DNA of 45,296 nt from SAR86 cluster bacterium (GTDB lineage Bacteria > Pseudomonadota > Gammaproteobacteria > Magnimaribacterales > D2472). The notes below the pieces were generated by a model, which was given only the letters and a program-made list of their open reading frames with translations, ran no database searches and had not been told where the DNA came from. Within the stretch, counting starts at the first letter, position 1. Each line of letters begins with the position of its first letter. A program made the position numbers and the translations under genes. Location: contig JABBBT010000011.1 of assembly GCA_018607365.1 (NCBI GenBank), forward strand, positions 1 through 45,296, read 5' to 3'. Shown here piece by piece: positions 25,581-33,702 of this stretch.

Positions 25581-26843
25581 TTATTCCCAGTTCAGGGCTC
25601 CGCCAACTTGATATTCGGTAACCCTTGTTTCGAAGAAATTTTTCTCTTTTCTTAGATCTATAATTTCTGACATCCAAGGGAAAGGATTGCTCACACCTTT
25701 AAACTCTTCTTCAAGACCTATTTGCGTCAATCTTCTGTTTGCAATAAATTTGAGATATTCTTCCATCATTGCAGCATTCATACCTAGCACGCCTCTTGGC
25801 ATCGTATCTCTTGCGTATTGAATTTCTAGCTCTGTTCCTTCAAGAATCATTTGAGCAGCTTCGGATTTAAGCTCTTCGTCCCAAAGATGAGGATTCTCAA
25901 TTTTTATTTGGTTGATAACATCAATACCAAAGTTCACATGCATTGACTCATCTCTAAGGATGTATTGGAATTGCTCAGATGTTCCTGTCATTTTATTTCT
26001 TCTTCCCATTGATAAAATTTGAGTAAACCCACAATAGAAGAATATTCCTTCAAGAACACAGTAAAAAGCAATCAAGTTCTTGAGTAACTGCTTGTCTGTT
26101 TCAACAGTTCCTGTTTTAAACTCAGGGTTAGAAATTTCTTGTGTATATTTTAATCCCCATGAAGCCTTTCTCGCTACGCAAGGTATCTCTCTATACATAT
26201 TAAATATTTCACCTTCATCCATACCTAGTGACTCAATACAATATTGATATGCATGAGTATGAATTGCCTCTTCAAGACTTTGTCTTAAAATATACTGTCT
26301 GCATTCAGGATTTGTTATTAGTCTGTATAGAGCAAGAACAAGGTTGTTAGCCACTAGTGAATCAGCGGTAGAGAAGAAGCCTAGATTTCTTTTAACAATT
26401 GTTCTTTCATCTTCTGTTAGACCATCTTCTGATTTCCATAAAACAATATCATTTGTCATGTTTATTTCTTGAGGCATCCAGTGGTTAGCACTTCCATCAA
26501 GATATTTTTGCCATGCCCAATCGTATTTAAATGGAACTAACTGATTGAGATCCGCATTACAATTAATCATCATTTTATCGTCGACTTGAACTCTTGAACC
26601 CATTACTTGATCAAGCTCAGCAATGCCTGCTGCTTCATCAAGGTTCTTAATGGCTTCTCTTGCGGTTTCAGCTCTTGTTCCTTCTTCTATGGTTTTATTT
26701 TCTGCAGTAGGCACTGGTGCTGCTGTATCCATTAATGGTTTAGCAGTAGCTTCTACTTTCTGTACTTCTTTCACACTTTCGCTAACATTTACTGTAGCAG
26801 GTGTATTATTTTCTTCCTTACCGTAATCATCCCAATTCAACAT
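25581..26843 (-). CDS. nrdB: Ribonucleoside-diphosphate reductase class I, beta subunit
   Basis: A 420-residue NrdB. The dimetal ligands are visible as D161 (FSTADSL), E192 and H195 (EEAIHTH), and the radical tyrosine Y199 follows in HTHAYQY. The sequence is closer to the Chlamydia/Pseudomonas-type NrdB than to the E. coli one, but it keeps Tyr where Chlamydia has Phe, so it is expected to use a tyrosyl radical. The first about 80 residues are an Ala/Glu/Thr-rich extension of low complexity, absent from E. coli NrdB. It supplies the radical for dNTP synthesis by NrdA. It is 16 bases downstream of nrdA in one operon. Confidence 0.95.
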   Translation of the reverse strand: MLNWDDYGKEENNTPATVNVSESVKEVQKVEATAKPLMDTAAPVPTAENKTIEEGTRAETAREAIKNLDEAAGIAELDQVMGSRVQVDDKMMINCNADLNQLVPFKYDWAWQKYLDGSANHWMPQEINMTNDIVLWKSEDGLTEDERTIVKRNLGFFSTADSLVANNLVLALYRLITNPECRQYILRQSLEEAIHTHAYQYCIESLGMDEGEIFNMYREIPCVARKASWGLKYTQEISNPEFKTGTVETDKQLLKNLIAFYCVLEGIFFYCGFTQILSMGRRNKMTGTSEQFQYILRDESMHVNFGIDVINQIKIENPHLWDEELKSEAAQMILEGTELEIQYARDTMPRGVLGMNAAMMEEYLKFIANRRLTQIGLEEEFKGVSNPFPWMSEIIDLRKEKNFFETRVTEYQVGGALNWE

Positions 26844-26859
26844 TCTTTTTCTCCTTTAT

Positions 26860-29736
26860 TTATTGGCAAGCTTCGCAATCTGGTTCTTCCAAAGAGCAAG
26901 CTGAAGGAACTGGGGCCGGCGCCCCAAGTTCTTGTGGTGCAGCCTCAGTTTCACCTGAGCTCACTGCGTTTAGTTTTCCTTGCTGTACTGTAGATTTCTC
27001 TGTTGATGTAGCAGCAATAGATCTTAAATAATATGTGGTTTTTAGTCCTGAATACCATGCCATTCTGTATGTGATGTCTAGTTTTTTACCATCAGCATTC
27101 CCTATATATAAGTTTAATGATTGACCTTGATCAATCCACTTCTGTCTTCTACTAGCAGCTTCAACTATATATCTTGGCTCTACTTCAAATGCAGTAGAGT
27201 AAATAGTTTTTATATCATCTGGAATTCTAGATATTTCTGTCAGACTGCCTTCAAAATACTTGAGGTCATTAATCATAACGTCATCCCATAAGTTAAGATC
27301 TTTAAGTTTATTTACTAGATGAGGATTTACGATTGTAAACTCGCCTGATAGGTTCGATTTAACATATAGATTTTGATAAGTTGGTTCAACTGATTGAGTT
27401 ACACCTGTAATATTAGATATAGTTGCAGTTGGAGCTATAGCCATAACATTTGAGTTTCTCATTCCATCAGCTATAACTTTCTTTCTTAGAGTATCCCAGT
27501 CAAGAGTTTCGGACCTATCAATATTGATATATTCGTTCCCTCTATTTTTAGCTAGTATCTCAATCGAATCTTTTGGGAGAATTCCTTTACTCCAAAGAGA
27601 TCCCTCATATGATTTATAGCTTCCTCTTTCTTTTGAAAGCTCTGTTGAGGCATGAATTGCATAGTAGCTTATTAACTCCATGCTTTTGTCTGCAAATTCA
27701 ACAGCTTCATCACTGCAGTAAGCTATGTCTTGAACATATAATGCATCTTGGAAGCCCATCATTCCTAAACCTATTGGTCTATGCTTGAGGTTTGAGTTTT
27801 TTGCTGTTTCTACAGAGTAATAGTTAATATTAATAACGTTATCAAGCATTCTTATTGCTGTTGATACAGTCTGCTTAATTTTTTCTTGATCAAGCTTTCC
27901 ATCTTTCATATGTCTTGCAAGGTTAACAGAGCCCAAATTACATACTGCAATCTCATCTGCACTTGTATTAAGTGTTATTTCTGTACATAGGTTTGATGAA
28001 TGAATTACACCTGCATGTTGCTGTGGAGATCTTAAATTACAAGCATCTTTGAATGTGATCCAAGGATGACCAGTTTCAAAAAGCATTGTAAGCATTTTTC
28101 TCCAAAGCTCTTTTGCTGGCAGTGATTTATGCTGATCCATTTCTCCAGCCGCAGCTTTTCTTTCATATTCTTCGTATTTCTCTTCAAAATCTTTTCCAAT
28201 AAGATCATGAAGTTCTGGTGTTTCTCCTGGTGAAAATAATGTCCAGTTCTTACCTTGTTCAACTCTTTTCATAAACAAATCTGGAACCCAGTTTGCAGTA
28301 TTCATATCATGTGTTCTTCTTCTTTCATCACCAGTGTTCTTTCTTAATTCTAAAAACTCTTCAATATCTAAATGCCATGTTTCAAGGTATGCACACATAG
28401 CACCTTTTCTTTTTCCACCTTGATTTACCGCAACAGCAGTATCGTTCGCAACCTTAAGAAAAGGAACCACACCTTGGCTTTTTCCATTAGTTCCTTTTAT
28501 ATATGAGTTCATGGCTCTAACTGAAGTCCAGTCATTGCCGAGCCCACCAGCCCATTTTGAGAGCAAGGCGTTATCTTTCATTGCTCCAAATATTCCATCT
28601 AAATCATCTGGTATTGTTGTTAAATAGCAAGATGATAGTTGAGGTCTTTTTGTTCCTGAGTTAAAAAGGGTAGGGGTTGAGCTCATGTAGTCAAAGCTTG
28701 ATAGTAATTTATAAAATTCTATTGCTCTGTCTTCCCTGTTTTCCTCTTCAACTGCTAAGCCCATAGCAACCCTCATAAAGAATACTTGCGGAAGCTCATA
28801 TCTAACATCATCACTATGGATGAAGTACCTGTCATAAAGAGTTTGAAGTCCTAAATATGTAAACTGATTATCTCTTGTATGGTCTATGGCAGCTCCCATC
28901 TTGTCTAGGTCAAATGTTTTAAGAACCGGATCTAGAATATCTAACTCTATTCCTTTATCTATATATGCATTTAGTGCTTTTGGATAATGATTTTCCATTT
29001 CATCATATGTTGCCTCATCAGCAACACCAAGAAATCCTAAAGCTTCGCTTCGAATTTGATCCATTAGTATTCTTGCAGTAACAAAAGAATAATTAGGCTC
29101 TTTTTCAACCTTTGTTCTTGCTGACATGACAAGGCTTGTTCTCATATCTGCAAGTGACACTCCGTCATATAGATTTTTGAGTGCCTCTTCAAGAACCTCA
29201 TTCATTGAGACAGCTTCAAGTCCTTCACAAGCATCATTGATTAGCATAGCAACTTTATCAATGTCTAATGGAACTAAGGTTCCATCACTTTTTTTGATAT
29301 TAATTTCCGGTCTATTGGCTATATCAATTTCTGGAGCTTCTTTTTTTCTTTCTTGCGTTCTCTCAGCTCTGTATAAAATATAGCTTCTTGCAACTTTTAA
29401 CTCCTCTGTTCTCATAAGCTGCAATTCAACTTGATCTTGTATTTCTTCTATATGCAGTGTTCCACCAGATGGCATTCTTCTTTCAAAAACCTCAATGATT
29501 CCTGTTGAGATTTGATTTACTTTTTTGTGTATTCTTTCACTTGCAGCCGCATTCCCCGATTCTGTTGCAAGAAATGCCTTGGTAATAGCTACCTTTATTT
29601 TGTCTTCTTCAAATGCAACCACCTTTCCATTTCTTTTTATTACTCTTAGTTTTCCAGGAGCTGTAGTTTCAATTTCATTAACTAATGGCTGTTCTTGGAC
29701 ATTTATTGTTTTGCTTGCTTCTTGTTGTGTTTCCAT
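26860..29736 (-). CDS. nrdA: Ribonucleoside-diphosphate reductase class I, alpha subunit
   Basis: A 958-residue NrdA, longer than E. coli NrdA (761 aa) because of two N-terminal ATP-cones: about 29-125 (LRVIKRNGKVVAFEEDKI) and about 145-232 (INIKKSDGTLVPLDIDKV). ATP-cones sense dATP/ATP for overall activity control. The catalytic barrel has LSSCYLTT with the first redox Cys, SSNLCTEI with the radical-site Asn-x-Cys-x-Glu, and SVNLARH. TTYYLRS carries the radical-transfer tyrosines. The tail ends CEACQ, the flexible Cys pair that re-reduces the active site. It reduces NDPs to dNDPs with NrdB. NrdR and DnaA boxes lie upstream. Confidence 0.96.
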   Translation of the reverse strand: METQQEASKTINVQEQPLVNEIETTAPGKLRVIKRNGKVVAFEEDKIKVAITKAFLATESGNAAASERIHKKVNQISTGIIEVFERRMPSGGTLHIEEIQDQVELQLMRTEELKVARSYILYRAERTQERKKEAPEIDIANRPEINIKKSDGTLVPLDIDKVAMLINDACEGLEAVSMNEVLEEALKNLYDGVSLADMRTSLVMSARTKVEKEPNYSFVTARILMDQIRSEALGFLGVADEATYDEMENHYPKALNAYIDKGIELDILDPVLKTFDLDKMGAAIDHTRDNQFTYLGLQTLYDRYFIHSDDVRYELPQVFFMRVAMGLAVEEENREDRAIEFYKLLSSFDYMSSTPTLFNSGTKRPQLSSCYLTTIPDDLDGIFGAMKDNALLSKWAGGLGNDWTSVRAMNSYIKGTNGKSQGVVPFLKVANDTAVAVNQGGKRKGAMCAYLETWHLDIEEFLELRKNTGDERRRTHDMNTANWVPDLFMKRVEQGKNWTLFSPGETPELHDLIGKDFEEKYEEYERKAAAGEMDQHKSLPAKELWRKMLTMLFETGHPWITFKDACNLRSPQQHAGVIHSSNLCTEITLNTSADEIAVCNLGSVNLARHMKDGKLDQEKIKQTVSTAIRMLDNVININYYSVETAKNSNLKHRPIGLGMMGFQDALYVQDIAYCSDEAVEFADKSMELISYYAIHASTELSKERGSYKSYEGSLWSKGILPKDSIEILAKNRGNEYINIDRSETLDWDTLRKKVIADGMRNSNVMAIAPTATISNITGVTQSVEPTYQNLYVKSNLSGEFTIVNPHLVNKLKDLNLWDDVMINDLKYFEGSLTEISRIPDDIKTIYSTAFEVEPRYIVEAASRRQKWIDQGQSLNLYIGNADGKKLDITYRMAWYSGLKTTYYLRSIAATSTEKSTVQQGKLNAVSSGETEAAPQELGAPAPVPSACSLEEPDCEACQ

Positions 29737-29858
29737 CTTTTTTATTTTGTCCCCAAAAAATCTTACTCAAATGAGTTTTTTATATCTGCTTGAAAGAGGT
29801 TTTGTATTTGCTTTAATGCAATCACCTTAAATTTCTCAATACCGCTAATATTACTTGT

Positions 29859-29867
29859 TGTGGATAA
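29859..29867 (-). promoter_or_regulatory. DnaA box upstream of nrdA
   Basis: TGTGGATAA on the plus strand is a perfect TTATCCACA DnaA box on the minus strand. It lies 122 bases before the nrdA start, just downstream of the predicted nrdA promoter. In E. coli, DnaA boxes in front of nrdAB tie dNTP supply to replication initiation. Confidence 0.65.
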
Positions 29868-29874
29868 AGAATCA

Positions 29875-29902
29875 AGTAAAAAAACACTATATATTGTGAC
29901 AA
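29875..29902 (-). promoter_or_regulatory. Probable nrdAB promoter
   Basis: Read on the minus strand, a -35 element TTGTCA (29902-29897) and a -10-like TTTACT (29880-29875) are separated by 16 bases. The inner NrdR box (29884-29899) lies across the spacer and part of the -35 element, as expected for a repressor site. The -10 match is modest. Confidence 0.45.
29884..29899. promoter_or_regulatory. NrdR box 1
   Basis: ACACTATATATTGTGA fits the NrdR operator pattern (acaCwATATwTwGtgt). NrdR is an ATP-cone zinc-ribbon repressor of ribonucleotide reductase genes. The site overlaps the predicted nrdA promoter, with its centre 30 bases from box 2. Confidence 0.85.
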
Positions 29903-29914
29903 TTTCATTTTTTT

Positions 29915-29930
29915 TCACTATATAGTGTAT
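29915..29930. promoter_or_regulatory. NrdR box 2
   Basis: TCACTATATAGTGTAT contains the perfect palindrome CACTATATAGTG, the core of NrdR operators. NrdR boxes typically occur as a pair about three helical turns apart, and the spacing of 30 bases between centres fits that. Confidence 0.85.
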
Positions 29931-29949
29931 ATAAGGTGTTTTTTTGCTG

Positions 29950-29979
29950 TTGGTAATCAGTTGATAAATTGTGGATAAT
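29950..29979 (+). promoter_or_regulatory. Probable glpK promoter with overlapping DnaA box
   Basis: A TTGGTA -35 (29950-29955), an 18-base spacer and a GATAAT -10 (29974-29979) lie 20 bases before the glpK ATG. A perfect DnaA box (TGTGGATAA, 29970-29978) overlaps the -10, so DnaA binding there could block this promoter or add to nrdAB control. An RBS AAAGGA follows at 29985-29990. Confidence 0.5.
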
Positions 29980-29999
29980 TATACAAAGGATGTGAAATT

Positions 30000-31448
30000 A
30001 TGAAAAATTATTTAGCCATTGACCAAGGAACAACAAGTTCTAGATCAATCATTTTTGATTCAGATTTGAATTCGATTAAAGATTCTCAGAAGGCTTATGA
30101 ATTATCTTATCCCAAAGATGGCTGGGTTGAAGCTGACCCTGGTGAAATTCTTGATACTGTAATTGCAACAATAAAAGATGTTACGAATAGTGATAATTTT
30201 AATATCACATCATGCGGCATAACAAACCAAAGAGAAACAACTATAGTCTGGTCAAAAAAAACTGGCGATCCTATCTATCCAGCCATTATCTGGCAAGACA
30301 GAAGAACTAGTTCAATGTGTTCCTCTCTTAAAGCTGATGGACATGAGGATATGGTGTCCAATAAAACTGGTTTATTGCTAGATCCATATTTTTCTGCTTC
30401 TAAAGTTAGTTGGATATTAGACAATGTTCCGAACGCTAGAAGTGAAGCAGAATCAGGTAATTTGATGTTTGGTACTGTTGATTCATTTTTAATATACAAG
30501 CTGTCTAAAGAAAAGCATCACTTAACAGATGTCACTAATGCATCGAGAACCATGCTTTTTAATATTCATACCATGTCCTGGGATTTAGATCTTCTAAATT
30601 TGTTTAATATCCCAATTTCGATGATGCCTGAAGTAAAGGATTGTGATTCTTTTTTTGGAACTCTAGATATTGAAGGAGTTGATATTAAAATTAATGGGGT
30701 TATTGGAGACCAGCAAAGCGCTCTAGTTGGCCAAGCATGTTTTAATAATGGAGATCTTAAATCAACTTATGGAACTGGTTGTTTTTTAATGGTCAACACA
30801 CAAGAAACACCGGTAACTATCAAAGAAGGATTACTAACAACTATTGGGTATAGGCTAAATAATCAAACGAGCTATGCGCTTGAAGGAAGCATATATTCTT
30901 GTGGTAATATTGTTCAGTGGTTAAGAGATAAAATGAGATTTTTTAGCTCTTCTATTGAGAGTGAAGCATTCATTGAAAAAAATGGTGAGTCTAATAATGT
31001 TAAATTTTTACCAGCATTTAATGGCCTAGGCACACCATATTGGAACTCTGACGTCAGAGCAGGTTTTAGCGGTATTACCCAGAATTCGAGCCAGGAAGAC
31101 ATGATCACTGCTGCATTTAAATCTATTTGCTATCAAACAAAGGATATTATTACTATTCTTGAATCTAATGGTATTGCAATCAATGGTTTGCTTGTTGATG
31201 GTGGAATGACTACAAATGAATCTTTTTTACAAATTCTTGCAGACTCTCTTCAAAAAGAAGTTGCAAAGCCAAGCAATACTGAATCAACAGCACTCGGTGC
31301 TTGCATAGTTTGTCAGATTGCAGATGGGGTTGCTATGGAAGATATTAAAACATTAATCGAAAGCAAGCATAGACCAAATAGTGAATTAAATAATTTTTAT
31401 AAAAAAGACTATGCAGAATGGAAAATGTTCATAGATGCATCTTTATAA
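30000..31448 (+). CDS. glpK: Glycerol kinase
   Basis: A 482-residue FGGY-family kinase close to the usual GlpK length (about 500). The N-terminal phosphate-binding loop is AIDQGTTSSRSIIFD (6-20). ITNQRETT and IIWQDRRT are the glycerol-site blocks typical of GlpK. STYGTGCFLMVNT is the adenosine-region loop, and LLVDGGMTTNESFLQILAD completes the ATP site. It phosphorylates glycerol to glycerol 3-phosphate. No glpF, glpD or glpR lies nearby, so the glycerol source and next step are encoded elsewhere. It is divergent from nrdA. Confidence 0.93.
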   Translation: MKNYLAIDQGTTSSRSIIFDSDLNSIKDSQKAYELSYPKDGWVEADPGEILDTVIATIKDVTNSDNFNITSCGITNQRETTIVWSKKTGDPIYPAIIWQDRRTSSMCSSLKADGHEDMVSNKTGLLLDPYFSASKVSWILDNVPNARSEAESGNLMFGTVDSFLIYKLSKEKHHLTDVTNASRTMLFNIHTMSWDLDLLNLFNIPISMMPEVKDCDSFFGTLDIEGVDIKINGVIGDQQSALVGQACFNNGDLKSTYGTGCFLMVNTQETPVTIKEGLLTTIGYRLNNQTSYALEGSIYSCGNIVQWLRDKMRFFSSSIESEAFIEKNGESNNVKFLPAFNGLGTPYWNSDVRAGFSGITQNSSQEDMITAAFKSICYQTKDIITILESNGIAINGLLVDGGMTTNESFLQILADSLQKEVAKPSNTESTALGACIVCQIADGVAMEDIKTLIESKHRPNSELNNFYKKDYAEWKMFIDASL

Positions 31449-31535
31449 ATTAAATTTTATTTAGGTTTATAAAAAGATATTTAAATCTTTCTAAATATAG
31501 CTATATAATGATTTTTTTTATTAATCCTTTAAAAA

Positions 31536-32711
31536 ATGTATACATACAAAATTTATAACAACATCGCAGAAGATGGAATTAAAATATTGGCTAAAAATGA
31601 CCTTCATATAGATGAAATCAATCCTGATTCACTATTAATAAGAAGCCAAGTTCTAACGGATGGCGATCTTAATCGGTCATTAAAATGCATAGGAAGAGCA
31701 GGTGCTGGGACTAATAACGTTCCTGTTATAGACGCAACAAATAAAGGAATAGTTGTATTCAATACTCCTGGAGCTAACGCAAATGCTGTAAAGGAGCTGG
31801 TTGTTTGTGGCATGCTTTTATCGTCGAGGGGCATTATTCAGGGAAATGCTTATGCTAAAACACTGTCTGGCCAAGATAATGCATTGCTTAACGCCTCAAT
31901 GGAGTCTCAAAAGAAGAATTTTAAAGGCAATGAATTAAAAGGCAAGACATTAGGTATCGTGGGTCTTGGAGCTATTGGCTCATTGTTAGCCCAAACAGCA
32001 GAAGTAATGGGTATGAAAATAATTGGATTCGACCCTCATATTTCTGTAGATTCGGCATGGAGACTTCCAAGGGATGTTGAAAGGGCAGAGACCATGGAGT
32101 ACCTTTTAAGTAATTCTGACTATATTTCACTTCACGTCCCCTTGATAGACGCAACTAAAGATCTCATATCTAAAGAGACAATTAAATTTATTAAAAAAGG
32201 TGCAAAACTTATCAATTTATCACGTGGAGGAATTGTAAATAATGAAGATATTATTGATGCATTAAATCAAAATATATTGTCTGGCTTTGTTACAGATTTT
32301 CCAACCCCTGAATTGATTGAAAGGTCCTCTTCATTTCATGATGTAATCTTGCTTCCGCATATCGGTGCAAGCACAAAAGAGGCTGAGGTTAATTGTGCGG
32401 TTATGGCTGCGGATCAGGTAACTAATTTCTTAAAAAATGGCGTGATAATAAACTCGGTTAATTTTCCAAGAATAAAGCTTGGAAAAACAGCGGAACATAG
32501 GCTGGTTATTATCAATAAAAATGAGCCTGGAATGATTGGTAAAATTACAGATGAGCTTGGTAGTAATAAAATTAACATTGCAGATATGACGCACAAAAGC
32601 AGAGATTCAATTGGCATTAGCTTAATAGATTTAGACGAGAAGCCATCAAAAGAACTGGTAGAAAATATTAAAAATATTGACCATGTTATAAGCGTTAGAC
32701 TCTGTAAATAG
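31536..32711 (+). CDS. serA: D-3-phosphoglycerate dehydrogenase
   Basis: A 391-residue D-2-hydroxyacid dehydrogenase of the short SerA type. It has the NAD-binding motif VGLGAIGSLLAQ, the active-site Arg in NLSRGGIV, VTDFPTPEL in the place of the usual DVFxxEP segment, and the catalytic His in LLPHIGAST. A C-terminal ACT domain (about 320-391, LVIINKNEPGMIGKI) suggests feedback by serine. It catalyses the first step of serine synthesis. A TATAAT box at 31504-31509 lies 27 bases before the ATG. A terminator follows the gene. Confidence 0.9.
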   Translation: MYTYKIYNNIAEDGIKILAKNDLHIDEINPDSLLIRSQVLTDGDLNRSLKCIGRAGAGTNNVPVIDATNKGIVVFNTPGANANAVKELVVCGMLLSSRGIIQGNAYAKTLSGQDNALLNASMESQKKNFKGNELKGKTLGIVGLGAIGSLLAQTAEVMGMKIIGFDPHISVDSAWRLPRDVERAETMEYLLSNSDYISLHVPLIDATKDLISKETIKFIKKGAKLINLSRGGIVNNEDIIDALNQNILSGFVTDFPTPELIERSSSFHDVILLPHIGASTKEAEVNCAVMAADQVTNFLKNGVIINSVNFPRIKLGKTAEHRLVIINKNEPGMIGKITDELGSNKINIADMTHKSRDSIGISLIDLDEKPSKELVENIKNIDHVISVRLCK

Positions 32712-32745
32712 TTTACGGAAATTATCTCAAAATACTTAAAATAAT

Positions 32746-32765
32746 AAGAACTTATGTTCTTTTTT
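32746..32765 (+). terminator. Probable intrinsic terminator after serA
   Basis: A short stem AAGAAC/GTTCTT with a TTAT loop is followed by a T run ending at 32765. The stem is only six pairs and weak, but the U tract and the position 35 bases after the serA stop support it. Confidence 0.55.
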
Positions 32766-32976
32766 GTTAATATATAAAAATCATTACAAAAATTACTTGT
32801 CAACAGTCGATTTAAGTGTTATTGAGTTATATAACTTATTTACATATTGTGTACATTATGTTTGACATATTTTACTTAAGTTATTGATTTGCGGTATTTA
32901 AATGTATTATTGTATAAATTTTAGACAACTTTACCAAACCCTTATTTTATATAGGTTTGAGGTATTAAAAATAAAG

Positions 32977-33011
32977 TTATCCATAACTTTATCCACAGAT
33001 TCTGTGGATAA
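32977..33011. promoter_or_regulatory. Cluster of three DnaA boxes with a 23-bp inverted repeat
   Basis: TTATCCATA (32977-32985) and TTATCCACA (32989-32997) are direct repeats 12 bases apart. TGTGGATAA (33003-33011) faces the second box. The last two form a perfect inverted repeat TTATCCACAGA / TCTGTGGATAA around a single central T. The cluster lies 13 bases before the ung ATG and next to a highly AT-rich stretch. It could be part of a replication origin, a DnaA-regulated promoter, or a DnaA titration site. Confidence 0.7.
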
Positions 33012-33024
33012 AATTTCATAGTAA

Positions 33025-33702
33025 ATGAACAAATTTAACGACCTACTTCAATTACCAGCCGACTGGCATAAGGCGCTTAAAGAAGAGGGTGTTGCTATTG
33101 ATTTATCTAAGCCAACTACCGAGCTTGAAACTCTATTTAAAAATAAAAAAAATTTCTATCCGGAAACCAATGATATCTATAATGCATTTAAATTATGTAG
33201 TTTTAAAGATACAAAAGTCGTCATACTTGGGCAAGATCCATATCATCAAAAAGGTGTAGCAAATGGCCTTGCATTTTCTGTTAACAAGGGAAAAAAAATA
33301 CCTGCATCTTTAAGAAATATTTATAAAGAAATTCATTCTGATTTAGGGGTTGTAACTCATCATTCTGGAGATCTAAGTTCCTGGGCTAGACAAGGAGTAT
33401 TATTGATTAATTTTTCATTAACTGTTGAGGATTCAAAACCCGGATCTCATTTTTCAATCGGGTGGTCAAATGTAGTTGAATCTGTCATTGAAATTTTAAA
33501 TAAAAAACATAATTTAGTGTATTTATTATGGGGTGCAAATTCCATAAATAAGAGGCACTTAATTAATGAAAAAAGACATGTCGTATTTACAGCTCCTCAT
33601 CCATCACCACTTTCTGCGTATAGAGGATTTTTTGGGTGCAGGCATTTCTCAAAGACCAATTCTTTTTTATTAAAAAATAAAATTATTCCTATTGATTGGT
33701 AA
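33025..33702 (+). CDS. ung: Uracil-DNA glycosylase, family 1
   Basis: A 225-residue family-1 UDG. The water-activating loop is GQDPYH (69-74, with D71 catalytic). LLINFSLTVE is the uracil-binding pocket, and APHPSPLSAYRGFFGCRHF is the minor-groove intercalation loop with the catalytic His. It removes uracil from DNA to start base excision repair. The ATG lies only 13 bases after the DnaA-box cluster, with no strong RBS. Its 3' end overlaps the convergent ygfZ by 14 bases. Confidence 0.95.
   Translation: MNKFNDLLQLPADWHKALKEEGVAIDLSKPTTELETLFKNKKNFYPETNDIYNAFKLCSFKDTKVVILGQDPYHQKGVANGLAFSVNKGKKIPASLRNIYKEIHSDLGVVTHHSGDLSSWARQGVLLINFSLTVEDSKPGSHFSIGWSNVVESVIEILNKKHNLVYLLWGANSINKRHLINEKRHVVFTAPHPSPLSAYRGFFGCRHFSKTNSFLLKNKIIPIDW

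Larger units (their letters stand above)
32712..33024. other. 313-bp very AT-rich gene-free region between serA and ung
   Basis: No plausible coding frame was found here. The region holds the serA terminator, a long AT-rich stretch with short palindromes such as GTTATATAAC (32827-32836), an isolated TTGACA (32862-32867) without a good -10, and three DnaA boxes packed into the last 50 bases before ung. It is the largest gene-free stretch in a window where most gaps are a few bases, which suggests a cis-acting role. No GATC site was noticed in it. Confidence 0.6.

Noticed and set aside
25564-25677. Longer N-terminus of the hemolysin III-like protein
   Set aside because: It lies inside nrdB, is highly basic and has no family similarity. 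The ATG just after the nrdB stop is better.
26801-27031. Plus-strand frames antisense to nrdA and nrdB, and similar frames over lepA, metY and ligase
   Set aside because: They have no RBS, no family resemblance and lie entirely opposite well-conserved genes, so they are shadows.
16098-29736. Minus-strand block as a possible genomic island
   Set aside because: The genes are mainly core metabolism and repair (mdh, nrdAB, peptidase). There is no integrase, tRNA, direct repeat or visible change in composition.
31470-31492. Hairpin AAAGAT/ATCTTT after glpK as a terminator
   Set aside because: The stem is six weak pairs and is not followed by a T run.
32839-32866. A dif-like (XerC/XerD) 28-mer in the serA-ung gap, with TTATGTT in the XerD arm and TGTACA in the centre
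   Set aside because: Only about 17 of 28 positions match, and the strongly conserved XerC arm (CGCATAA) is absent. In such AT-rich DNA this is expected by chance.
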